Positions 49,638 through 64,000 of a DNA stretch of 64,000 bases are shown in pieces (within the stretch, counting starts at the first letter, position 1; each line of letters opens with the position of its first letter). The notes beneath the pieces were generated by a model. It saw nothing but the letters and a program-made list of their open reading frames with translations, was not told the origin of the DNA and did not search any database. Position numbers and translations under genes: made by a program. The DNA is from Gymnogyps californianus (Eukaryota > Chordata > Aves > Accipitriformes > Cathartidae): positions 45,245,226 to 45,309,225 of the forward strand of contig NC_059500.1 of NCBI RefSeq assembly GCF_018139145.2, in the 5' to 3' direction.

Positions 49638-51358
49638 TAGCATGTGCTACTTTTTTATTAACTATGCGAAAATTATTAACTATGCAACAATTTTGGCTAT
49701 TACTTCACAAGAATGGGAAATATTAATAGCTACAGTTTTTAGTGCATGTTTGAAACATCTTCTTGTCATGGTCAGTGTGAAATATGCATTAATGCCAAAT
49801 ATGCATTAATTCAAAAAATCACAGTGTATTGTAACTAGACTAGAATGCAAATACAGTGTAAATGGAAAATTAAAATAATACTGTAAGTTCACCATCTGGA
49901 CTTAGTTGATTTTTTTCAAGTTCTATACAAAAAATTTATAAGTACAGGAAAGCAATATATAAAAAAATGAAAGGAGTTGCTTCATACTTTTTTTCATGAA
50001 ACATGAAAGTATCTTCACAAATATTGTGCATGCATGGATCCAACTGGTTTTGGGCTCCGGTCTTGCATGTGTGACTCAGTTGACTGCATGTGTAACCACT
50101 CAGCAAGAAGTTTAACTGGTATCAGATCATTGTCTGGTTTGTTTGTGCTGCAATGATGAACTTAGTCCAATGCAGGCCAATGGAGTGAAAATCTGAGAAA
50201 AACAGATTATAAAGCAGTAACATTTAGGGGTGGTTTATAACAGTTCCGTAGCCAGCACACACTGGAGTGGGGCAGTATTGGGGAAGAAAGGATGCAGGGA
50301 GAAAGGAAACCTCAGCCACCGGCAAAGTAAAACCCAGGGAAGCATTCAGGAGAGTCAGCAACATTAAACCTGGAGATGTGGATCACCACCTTCGAAACAC
50401 GATGTTTTGGTTTGTCCTGGAGAAAAAGCTTACATACTGCTAACACTCTAACTTGAAAGATTGCTTGATGGAGAGTCCAGGAGGCAGAAAGGGATAAGAA
50501 ATACTATTTTTTTTAGAAAACCTTGTAAAAAGACATTTCAAACAAGTGAACAGAAGGCTTGAATTAGGAGTTTAAAATAAAATAAATCTTTTTATGACTT
50601 TCATTGTGGAAAGTTCCTTCTTGTTTTGGCTTAGCTTAGTTTTACAGCAGAATATGTTTGTGGAGAACTTTTGTGTTCAGTTACAAATGCAAAATGTGTT
50701 CATATCTGCTATGGAGGATTTTTTATGTGTTAATGATTGTTTTCGTATTATCCCCTTAAATTTCTAACTTACTGCTTCACTGCAAAAAACCCCAAACCTA
50801 CAATTTGAAATCTTCATATTCTGCAGCATAACTGCACATAATTAGTGACTGAAAGCACAGATTTTCTACAGCTCTGTACGTTTTGATTTCAGTAATTTTT
50901 CATGAACAAGCTCCAATGCTTGAATTACCTAGTGATAGAAGTGGTGGTAGAAGGGTTTCCTCTTAAGTCCAGAATATGATATGCTGACTTGGGAGACTGG
51001 TACATGTCCAGTTTGTTGATTCTGGCTGCTTTTATGGTACTGCTCCAGCACTGACTGCTGAGTTTATGAGGAAGCTGCCGTCTGCTGTTAGGACTACCTT
51101 ATATCTCCTGACAGTGCAACAAGATTATAAATCCTGAGGAAATGGATTTAAAAGGGACTCTCGGACACTGGTTTCCTGAAGCTGAAAGAATCTGTTTTCT
51201 CGGACTTATTTGAGAGGGCTGAAATTTAAGAGTAGAATTTTTTGAGAATCAAAATGAAAGAACGAGCTGTGAGCACTGAGCCAGAAAATCTCTGAAGGAC
51301 TCAAAGTGGCTTGGAAAATAAAGAAGGCTCAGTCAGTGTCAAAGTTTCTGTAGCACAG
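49638..51358 (+). other. TMC2: TMC2 intron 4, segment between CR1 and LTR
   Basis: AT-rich intronic DNA; nothing recognised. Confidence 0.6.
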
Positions 51359-51953
51359 TGGCCTGATTTTGGCTGGGATAGAGTTAATTTTTTTCTTAGT
51401 AGCTGGTACAGTGCTGTGTTTTGGATTTAGTGTGAAAATAATATTGATAACACACTGATGTTTTAGTTGTTGCTAACTAGTGCTTATCCTAAGTTAAGGA
51501 TTTTTCAGTTTCCCATGCTCTGCCAGCAAGCAGGTGTGCAAGAAGCTGCGAGGGAACATAGCCAGGACAGCTGACCCAAACTAGCCAAAGGGGTATTCCA
51601 TACCATAGAACGTCATGCTCCATATATAAACAGGGAGGAGTTGGCTAGGAGAGGCAGATTGTGGCTCTGGCATTGGTCAGCAGGTGGTGAGCAATTGCAT
51701 TGTGCATCACTTGCCTTTTCTTGGGTCTTTTTTTTTTTTCTTTTATATTGCTTTTCATTACTATTATTATTATAATATTATTATTATTATTATTATTAGC
51801 ATATTTTATTTTACTTTAGTTATTAAACTGTTCTTATCTCAGTCCATGAGTTTTACCTGTTTTTCCCTCCTCCCCATCCCACTGGGAGGGGGGAGGGGGG
51901 AGGGGGAAGTGGCTGCATGGTGCTTAGTTGCTGGCTGGGGTTAAACCACGACA
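51359..51953 (+). mobile_element. Solo LTR, copy 5, in TMC2 intron 4 (sense)
   Basis: 595-bp member of the LTR family, starting TGGCCTGATTTTGGCTGG and ending CCACGACA. TATATAAA lies at 51623-51630, ATTAAA at 51822-51827, and a TTA microsatellite at about 51760-51797. The U5-like end has a G-quadruplex-type G-rich run at 51884-51906. The flanks (CACAG before, TAGAT after) do not match, unlike the other copies. It is oriented with the host gene, so its promoter and poly-A signal face the direction of TMC2 transcription. Confidence 0.9.
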
Positions 51954-53827
51954 TAGATCAGTCTCCAAAATCCAGAGTACAAATGTGATCCAGAATCGCA
52001 GAGCTGAGAATAAGGGATCTAGAGCCTTAAAAAGACACTAACTTGATCCCCAAGGAACACTTCGAAGTCATGAACAGGTGGGATGGGTGTCTGGGGTGGT
52101 GGCTGGGTATTTTATCTTTTTCATATGAATCTGTGCATGTCTTGTGCCACAGGGAAAAGAAAAAAAAAAAGAGTGATTGGATTGGAATTTATGTCATTGT
52201 GTGTAGCTTTTTGCGTCTGCCAACCTGTGTCTTTGAAGGAGAAAATGGGATCTCAGATGGTGGGAAAATGCATTCTGAACTCCTGGGGAGGTCAGGTGAA
52301 GTGGCACTGGTCCTGATGCCTCATCAGCTGGGTTTAGGTGTGGACACTTGGAAGGTGAGAGTGCTCAGAGGGCCCTCAAAGAGGGAAAGCTCTCAAAGAG
52401 TGAAAGCTAAATTCAGTAGCTCAATTTTGCACTGTCTTGGGAAGCATAGAAACAAAAGGCTGTTTGGAGCCTTGGTACTGCGAGCTAAAGAGACTGGTGC
52501 CACAGATGTCTAGTGGGGAAAGGTTTTGATATGTCTTCAAATGATAGTATGAAGATCACCCTAAGCATTTGCAGTTATAAATATGTACAGTATTTTTAAA
52601 GATGTTGAGATTTTTAACCATGAGTTAAGAGAAATTATGACACAGCTGATAGCCTTCTTCACACATAGTTTTAATTCTCCTTTATCACAGCTACGCCACT
52701 ATTCTGCCAATGCCATTGTCAGATTTTGCAGTTTAACACAATCTTTTTGCTTGCTTACATAAAATATATGAGCAGAAGATGTAAGTATGATAATCAATTT
52801 CACTCAGTGAACTTATCTGTAGCGCTTCTGGAGAGAGTGCATCACAATTAACATTTTCCCAATAGTCTACCTTTTCCCAAGTGCTTAGTATAATACCTAA
52901 TATAATGTACAATGCTTTGCAGTCATCTAGTGCAACGACAAAATAGTTATACAGTCTTGTGCATACACTGACAGCTAAGAATTCTTACTCTATTTTCCAG
53001 TGTTTTAGATCAGGACATTTAGCCTGTAGGGCACATTTTCTCAATAGAGACACACATCAAATTCATACTTACAAATGAAAATTAGATGAAATGGAGGAAA
53101 TATTAGTATGCTCTTGATCTGATCTGTTTATTGCTTTAATCCATGGACATTATGCCTTTTTAAAACTATTTTAAAAAATCTTCCTTTCATATTTGTATCA
53201 CCAGGGTATTATTTAACTTCCATATCTTTATAAGAAAAATTTTAGTCTTTTGGAGGCCACTGAAGCTACACTTCTAAGAAATGATTCAGGGAATGGTACA
53301 GTTAGAGATGATATATGCAGAAATTCTGAAGGGTTGAATTAAATCCAGTCTTGAGAAGGGTAGACACAGGGGAACCAAGGCTCTAGTGTATACATATCTC
53401 CAAAATAAAAAATGCTGATTAAAAAAATTTCCCTTAGGTAGCTGGACAACAATTTATATTAGATGGAACCAGGAGGAATAACAGTTTGTGAGTGGCACAA
53501 ATGGGCAGCAGCTGAACTGCAAAAGAAAGTCACTGTGACTAAAAATATTTGATAACATTAACTGGATGTAGGCAGATCTCAGAGCTTCAAATGCATTTGG
53601 ATTAGAGCAGATGACTGAAGTTGTTTGTTCTGTTTGCACTACCTATGATTAGTCTTCTGTGAAACATAAAATCTCAGAGCTTTTCTTTCTAAACATTACT
53701 AAGAGAACAAGATTATACAAAACTCTATGAGGAGTTAGAACACATAAAAAATTAAGTTGCTATGGTAGAGACAATATCAAATTTACTGCAGCATCATCTA
53801 TACCTCTCTCTTGCCCTCATTTTCCAG
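51954..53827 (+). other. TMC2: TMC2 intron 4, last segment
   Basis: AT-rich. A 156-codon open frame at 52043-52513 has no recognisable domain and a low-complexity lysine run from an A-rich tract, so I do not call it a gene. The acceptor CATTTTCCAG ends at 53827. Confidence 0.6.
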
Positions 53828-53918
53828 GGAAGCCCAGCTTTTTGTTGAAAAGTTTGAAGGTGCTCTTGGAAAAGGAAAAGGAAAAAAATTCTATGCATAC
53901 AAAGTGATGATGACCAAG
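53828..53918 (+). CDS. TMC2: TMC2 coding exon 5
   Basis: 91 bp; completes Lys207 and encodes residues 208-237. It carries the hallmark TMC1/TMC2 block EAQLFVEKFEGALGKGKGKK, then YAYKVMMTK. Acceptor TTTTCCAG, donor AAG|GTAAAT, ending in phase 0. The segment is among the most conserved of the cytoplasmic N-terminus and helps separate TMC2 from TMC1, which has FVSENEGALGKGKGK. Confidence 0.95.
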
Positions 53919-55203
53919 GTAAATTTATTGTTTCACTAACTTCATGTAATGCAAATGGGGAGCCTTTTGCAGATTATTGCTGTATGTACACGTCTTCCAA
54001 AATAGAGTTCCTTGTCTTTCTTTGCATTTTAACACTTTTATTTCCACTGCTCTCACATGAAAAGATTTCTAATGCAAGCTCACAGTTTGATTGAGACTTG
54101 TCATCAAAACAAAAATCAACTGTTTTGCAAGAGTTTGCAAGAGTTTAATATCGTGTGAAAGTTAATTTCTCTTGGTGTAGATTGGGTTTTTCTGTGGACT
54201 GAATCCAAAACTCAGTCTTTCCCTTGAGACAGCCCTTTGTGAAGGATCAAAAAGTGTCTTTTTGCCCCGCAGCAAAAGTACTGTAGGCATCTCCACTGAG
54301 CCAAGGCTCTAGGGCCACATATATCCTAGGAAGCAATATGGTTCTGTAGGATTGTGACCAAAAGGCCGAATGCTGGTTGCTTAGGACCCAATGTCCACAC
54401 AATATGCATTCTGGCAGGTCTTTCTTTGGGCTAAGTCCTGTGTGGTCCCAAAGACTAAATACCCAGCAGCAGTGGATGTGGATGTGGATTATCATGCTCC
54501 TCAAGTACAGTCCTCAAGTACATCTTTTGACTTAGTTTTATGCTCTGACACTGCTTTACAGTGCAAATGTAAGTGTGGTAAATTGGGATGGTTTGGGAGA
54601 TTAACTTCAAAAGAACACTCTTGCCCCAAACTAAAATTTTGATGCAGAATGATGCTAAGAATATTTGGCAGGACTACTTGGTATGGCCAGGTTCACCCTT
54701 AGTTAGACTGGATTTTCTGCAAGCAGTTGTGTAGTCACTTCTCATAAACATTAATGATGTTCACAAAAAATAATTAGGCTTTCAAACTCAGCTGGGCACA
54801 GGAAGCTCAATTACAAAAGTTATACTTATCCAATAGATAAACTACTGGGTAGAGTATTTGTAATTAAATGACACAGCTTGTGCTCCAGATCTGCATTTTG
54901 AATAGCAAAGGAAATAACAAATTGAATTCTCAGAAACAATTCTAAAAAATAATTAATGGCATGAAAGGAAGGGATTATTTAGCCATTCTTCTTGTGGAAG
55001 AAATAGGAACTTCACACAAAGCCAATAGGAGACATACTCAGAACAAACAAAAGGAGATGGTTCTTCATAAGCTAGTGCTTCTATTGCAGTGGGCTCTGCC
55101 AAAGGATACTGTGGATGATTAAGGGCTTACATTAGCTCAAGGGGAAACTGAGCATCTGGGCACTGAGATGATGGTGGTTTTTTTTATCTGTGACCCTTTT
55201 CAG
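53919..55203 (+). other. TMC2: TMC2 intron 5
   Basis: 1.3-kb intron with a GTAAAT donor and TGACCCTTTTCAG acceptor. It contains a small tandem GCAAGAGTTT duplication near 54127. No other feature. Confidence 0.8.
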
Positions 55204-55285
55204 AAATGGATGAAATTTCAAAGAGATTTTGAGAATTTTAAGACAGCCTGCATACCCTGGGAAATGAAAATTAAGGAGATTGAAA
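55204..55285 (+). CDS. TMC2: TMC2 coding exon 6
   Basis: 82 bp, residues 238-264 plus the first base of Ser265: [20 protein letters not shown] then MKIKEIE. The CIPWEMKIK element is nearly invariant in TMC1-3. It forms the cytoplasmic helix region just before the first membrane helix. Acceptor CCCTTTTCAG, donor A|GTAAGT, ending in phase 1. Confidence 0.95.
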
Positions 55286-58200
55286 GTAAGTGCTTATGGA
55301 ACATAATAAAGAATAGTATCTGGTATCATATTCCTGATGCATGCCAAAATGGTAAATTACTTTTCGATACTTTAGAAATATATGTCTGTATTCAATGTGT
55401 AGTATAAAATCAATGAGTGTTTATTTTTCATTAATATTTATTGAGCTTGATATTATAGCTAGTTGAATATTTCCCTGAGAGAGTGTTAGTCACCTTACAG
55501 GTAAAAATCCTTAATACACAGGTAACAGATCAGGAGCCAGTGTTGAAGTTAATCCTAGAAAAGTGGAATTGGGATTTAGCTATTGCCTACCTTCACTTTA
55601 TTTTGTCTATATTTATACTACAATTATTTCTGTGATATTTTTCATCATCTTGAGCCTTATGTAAGAGGTATTTTGGCATTATTTCTCTCATTTTTAACCA
55701 TGTAATACAACACAGAGAAAACAATAGTTGTCTTGGATGTCTCCATATATTAGGCATAAATATAAACAAAACAGTGTAGTTAGTACTATAAGTATGTTTG
55801 AGAGTAGGTTTTTGGCACAAGTCAGTTTTGTGTTTCAGTTCCAGTGATGAATTTAAACTGCAGCCCTCTCTTTGAAGGAAATTTGGCTTAACTGTACGGG
55901 TATCTGAGTGAGGCTCTGCCACTGATGAAATGCAGATGAAAGTGCAATGGAAACTGATTTTAGAGAAGTTGCCTTTGAAAGAAGCTGTGGGTTACATCAA
56001 AACACAATAACAAGAACAGTAGAAGAACAGGAAAATTATAAATTGTGAATTTTGTGAAGTTTTGGACTGTAAAATAACCCTTGAGAAGAAATTATATAAT
56101 GTCCTTAAACATATGGTCTACAGACTGCTGAACAGATTATCTACTCACTTGAGGTGGAGTTTAGGAAGAAGCTGTGCATATGTGTAGTTAAAACCAAACT
56201 CAGCAGCAAGATGCACGTGGTCTTTTACTTGTCTGGACACATAACAGACATCTTGAGGATTTGTGAGAGTGATATTTCTGCAAGTTTCTGTAAAAGAATA
56301 GTCCTGGCACAAGCTGTTCTGCTAGTAATAACTTCCAACAGACACATTTCTTTCCTTGTAAAATCAGAATGCAAAAATAAAACAGGGTCATTTTTCCAGT
56401 CCTGCTTTTATATCTATTTATTTTTTCATTTGAAATGAGTAACATTTTTGCTGTCACCTGGAAGGTCCCAAATCACTGTGGGGTAGTACCTTTTCATAAT
56501 CTCAAGGGGTAAGATTGTGAAGTTTACTCTTTTTCTATTAATTTTTGTTCTGTTCAGCTTATTGCTAAGGCAAGCTGCAATTGCTTTTACTTGCAGAAAC
56601 AATCCTCTGTCTGAACATTAGTAATTTAAGAAGTATAGTTAAACCACAGTTTGGTCCAAAACTCTATAGTCTAGAATAAAGCTTGATTTCAAGGAAACAG
56701 CTTGGAAATATTTCTGAGGAAAAGAATTTTAAGTTACAATTTATTTGATTCTGGTTAATCCAAGCAGTAGCTCTCAGCATGTACCTCATATTAGCAAATT
56801 TGTAGTACTAAGATCAAGGTCAGTTTAATGATGACACTGATGAAGCTGCCAAGTCCCAGGAAAAAAAGGGGGTTTAGATACTAAAAAAGGAGAAGTGAGG
56901 GAAACTGAAATGGAAAAAAGCTAGTCTGTGTATAAGGGAAGAGAAAAGATTAAGATACATTGAGTCAGAGAGACCAAAAAACTGCTGCTTCAACTTTTTC
57001 TAGAAACCTAATTGTCATCTGAATTTATATGTAGGTAGGACATGTACTACACTGGTCATATTGCATCAAGTTTAGTGAAAGGGAAGGAGTTATACTCTGT
57101 TTCTTGGCATTTAACAAACTGTTGGTGCTGAGTCAAGGATTACCCTGCATTCTCCCGTTGCCAGGTTAGCAGAGTCAATATGAGATCATTTGTAAAACCA
57201 TTTGTTATATCAAGCTCTGATCAAAATCTCCATATTTAATCAGAGGTCAAAACCAGAACATATTGGAAGAGCAGCCACCTTTTCAACAGAGTCAGCTTCA
57301 AGCTTATATGCATGAACTCCAGGGAATGAAATCTTCTTAACTATTGCTGTCTTCAGACATACAGTTGTGTTAAAGAAGCAGAAGAAGCAACTCTGCAAGG
57401 GGAGACGTTGTTCCAGATGGCTCCAAACTGAGCACGGACCTGATTCCCCTTTGACTCCTAGCACCAATGGCTTTGTCTTTTGGGGCTCAGTTCAGGCCCT
57501 TGTAAAATGACAGTAACACTACTGACTTAAACACATGACATCAGACAATGAACAGAATGTGCCTAATACTGCTTATAAAGAATTTTGCAGAAAAATATCT
57601 TTGGTCGCTTAATACTTTACATAAGACTTGTAAATGCAGCACATCAAACACCTTAGAAAATCTTGTTGGTGCAGGCAACACCTCGCATGTAACTACTGTA
57701 TCCTTCAGTCCACCTAAAACACTGAGGAGTGGTTGAAGAAAATGGTTGAACACTAGGCTTGGACACTAGGATCAATATTTAAAAAGATACTCTTGTTGGA
57801 CAGCATGGTTTGTGGTGCATCTAGTCATGTCAGTTCCCATGGGCTGCAGTCTCATGTGGCAAAATATGGTTGCATAAAGGAAATTGGAGGGAGCACTGTC
57901 TACAAGACAGCTCATTTTTGGAGGAGATAGTACAGTGAAACAAGCAGCACATGACATCAGATTGTGACAGGTAAAGTAGGCTGTTTGGACCACTCTTGGA
58001 AATCTGATGATGCAAAATGTGCTGGCTCAGTTCTCCATCACAGAGTTGGGTCTGTACAACTGCTTTCCATGTCACTACACAGTTTAGCATTTTTAAACTA
58101 ATGTTTCTTTTGTGATAATTTTTCCACCAGAACACACGTATACACACAAGTAAGTATCTGGTATACTTCACTCACCAGTTAAACACATTTGAAAATGAAA

Positions 58201-60264
58201 TATTCATAGATAGCTTCTGCTCCTTCCAACAGACAGGATTACAGTTAGACGAGCAGCCTCTTAGCCCAAGAAACCACAGGTAAAACTTTTATATAATCCT
58301 TCATGATCACTGCTAATATTATGCTATAAGCTACTTTCTTTCCAAAGGCAGGCACTAAGCACAGAAGTGTAAGTATTAACAGAGAGTAAGAAGAGGTTGT
58401 GTCAATAGCACCTAAAAAAGAGGCAAGAACTTACGAAATTTCAAGTTCTGTTTGAATCTTACATGATCCCAGCTAAAAGAAAGTATGAGCAGCAGGAGCA
58501 TAAATGGAACAAAAGCCTGACACTTATGTGCAGACTACTCTGTATAGGAAACCTCTTAATTTGGCTAAATACCTCTGTCTGAGGGAATAGTTTATGCTCA
58601 GCGAACCTTTACAGGTAGCTTCCAACCAGTTAACTTCTCAGCATAAGTCATTTCTGTACTCTTACATGAAGATGATTTGCATTTTCTGATCTCAAAGTGA
58701 GCTCTTTATAAAAAAATCCCAAGCAAACAAGGCAGTAACTCTTTACAGTAGAAAATGGAGGAAGTAAACATAATTTTCTAACCACTGAGAAACACTAGTA
58801 TTTATTCTTCAGTCCTTCTAAAAAACTGCATCTGAACAACCAAGCATGACTTGTCCAAAACAAAACGGTTTCAGAGCACTAACAATCTTTGCCCTATAAA
58901 TCAGCATTAGTGCAGAACTATCATGATACCTACTTTGAAATCTAGACGATCAACAAAGCAAAGGAGATCAGGCCATATATTAACAGAATGGCAAAGATCT
59001 GTCTTCTTTGTGATGCAGTTCAGGAGTTAACATGTATTAGAGGCTCTTTTTTAGAAAACCTGATGCTTATACTGTAGTGTTGTCGGGTGTTGGTCCATTC
59101 TCAAAACTAGCCAGGGTGGTAGACAGATTGCAAATGGAAAGTGAATTAAGGTCCTGTATAGTGGCAAAAGATCAATTAGGTACTACTGGGGAAGATTTCT
59201 TTGACTTAAAAAGATATACTGTACTGGTAAAACAGTGTTAGACGACATAGAAAGTTTTCTCTCATGCAAACTGAAGAGGATGGGTAGCTGTGCCTCCCTA
59301 CCACTGCCAACTGATGCAGGAAACTTAATGGGAAAAGCAACATTGAAATAAACACACTTTATGAGAACAACAGAACTGCTAAATTCACATAAAGTCAATA
59401 GAAATAGTATAGCTTTACAAAAAAAGATGTCAAATGAAGAATGTGTCAAACTGGGGCAAGTGACACACATATGACTGGCAGTGCTACTGAACTGAAAAGT
59501 TCCTTGGGCCATTACTTATACACTAGAAAGACCTGGGAAGAAAATGTTTCATACTGAGCAAACTCTCTGTATGGAGTTGTGTTGGTATGCCTGGGAACAC
59601 CTGTGTATGCCCAAGGTGTAATACACAAGTTTTATCAGGCTTTTTTTTGTTACTATAGTTTCAGCTTGATGCGAAAATTTAAACAGACTTCAAGAAGATA
59701 CCTTTGATAAACAAATGGCTCCTTTAGGAATGGTCAGACTAATCTAAGAAGGAGACCAGCTAATGTTATAAGTAAATCTAAGCGCTCTTAGCTGCTTTGA
59801 AGAGACAATTCTGATTCTATTTCAAGGCCACTTGTGGATACCCAAGAACCACCTTGACCACATCAAGTCAGATAATTCAACAGTCACACTACTATGCCTT
59901 AGATGTGCTACAGAAGAGTATAGGAAAAATAAATAAATATTATTCACTATTAATCATTATTAATATTGGCATGAGAAGACACACTCCTGTTTTAAACTTT
60001 TCATATTGTGTCCTAAACTACAAACTTACATTAACCACACTTTTAAACTTTATACAGGGATTGTTTCTGGTGGGTCTATGGACTGGCAGGAGGGGTATTG
60101 TTAATGTTTAGATACTAAAATTCTTGAAAGAATTTTCCTTTCTGTGATAATTACAATCAACCATGTCATTTAATAAAAATAAATAAAAGAATAAAGAAAT
60201 AAAGTGAGTAATAAAAGGAAGAAGAAAAAAGGGAAGTACTAACTACATTTAAGCCCTTAGCAAG
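55286..60264 (+). other. TMC2: TMC2 intron 6, segment before the LTR
   Basis: 5 kb of AT-rich intron. The open frames on both strands are short and unsupported, and no mobile element was recognised. Confidence 0.6.
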
Positions 60265-60843
60265 TGTTGTGGTTTAACCCCAGCCGGCAGCTAAGCACCA
60301 CGCAGCCGCTCGCTCACTGCCCCCCCACCCCTGGGATGGGGGAGAGAATCAGGAAAAAAAACCTCGTGAGTTGAGATAAAGACAGTTCAATAGGACAGAA
60401 AGGAATGGAAAACAATGATAATGATAATAATAATATGACAATAGCAATACTAAAAGAATTAAACTATACAAAGCAAGTGGTGCACAATGCAATTGCTCAC
60501 CACTCGTTGACCGATGCCCAGTTAGTTCCCGAGCCGCGACCCCCCCTCCCAGTTAACTCCCCCCAGTTTATATACTGGGCATGATGTCATATGGTATGGA
60601 ATAGCTCTTTGGCCAGTTTGGGTCAGCTGTCCTGGCGGTGTCCCCTCCCAACTTCTTGTGCCCCTCCAGCCTTCTTGCTGGCTGGGCACGAGAAGCTGAA
60701 AAATCCTTGACTTAGTATAAACACTACTTAGCAACAACTAAAAACATCAGTGTGTTATCAACATTTTCCTACTAAATCCAAAACACAGCACTGTACCAGC
60801 TACTAGGAAGAAAATTAACTCTGTCCTAGCCGAAACCAGGACA
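60265..60843 (-). mobile_element. Solo LTR, copy 6, in TMC2 intron 6 (antisense)
   Basis: 579-bp reverse-oriented member of the LTR family (TGTTGTGGTTTAACCCC at the low end, CCAGGACA at the high end) with a perfect GCAAG duplication at 60260-60264 and 60844-60848. On the minus strand TATATAAA lies at 60574-60567. The polyadenylation hexamer position reads ATTGAA instead of ATTAAA (60391-60386), so processing from this copy would be weakened. Confidence 0.93.
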
Positions 60844-60848
60844 GCAAG

Positions 60849-64000
<3,152 letters not shown>

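Noticed and set aside
52043..52513. 156-codon open frame as a gene
   Set aside because: It lies in TMC2 intron 4, has no recognisable domain and includes a lysine run from an A-rich tract.

Overview
This is vertebrate nuclear DNA, almost certainly from a bird. Four CR1-type LINEs have the avian hallmark 3' end (ATTCTATG repeats). One solo-LTR family is present six times. The only host gene is split into small exons by large AT-rich introns. There are no operons, tRNAs, rRNAs or CRISPR arrays. The species cannot be fixed from the sequence alone.

The host gene is the 5' half of TMC2 (transmembrane channel-like 2) on the + strand. I traced seven coding exons: 23723-23762, 32265-32330, 32460-32832, 38336-38476, 53828-53918, 55204-55285 and 63353-63459. 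Their splice phases join without a break to give the first 300 codons. The protein starts with a long charged, lysine- and arginine-rich cytoplasmic tail (residues 1 to about 185). The conserved TMC N-terminal block follows ([27 protein letters not shown]), and the first membrane helix ends at the last exon in the window. The rest of the gene lies beyond 64000. The first 23 kb is upstream DNA with no recognisable host gene.

The mobile DNA is as follows. A near-full-length but dead CR1 lies at 4813-9465 (minus). A 5'-truncated CR1 at 11453-13920 (minus) is interrupted by a solo LTR. CR1 copies also sit in TMC2 intron 4 at 39655-43154 (plus) and 48612-49637 (minus). Solo LTRs of about 580-615 bp lie at 9888-10489 (+), 11537-12116 (+), 14733-15346 (+), 22292-22890 (-), 51359-51953 (+) and 60265-60843 (-). 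Five of the six are flanked by exact or near-exact target duplications of about 5 bp, and no copy has an internal proviral region. They therefore look like recombination remnants of separate insertions, compatible with an ERVL-like (class III) source.

I found no convincing new biological system. The most useful observations are the complete N-terminal gene model of TMC2 with its unusual charged tail, the multi-copy solo-LTR family with promoter and polyadenylation signals, the specific lesions in CR1 catalytic motifs (including a probable CpG-decay change shared by two copies), a strong G-quadruplex motif in intron 4, and a perfect inverted repeat in intron 6.
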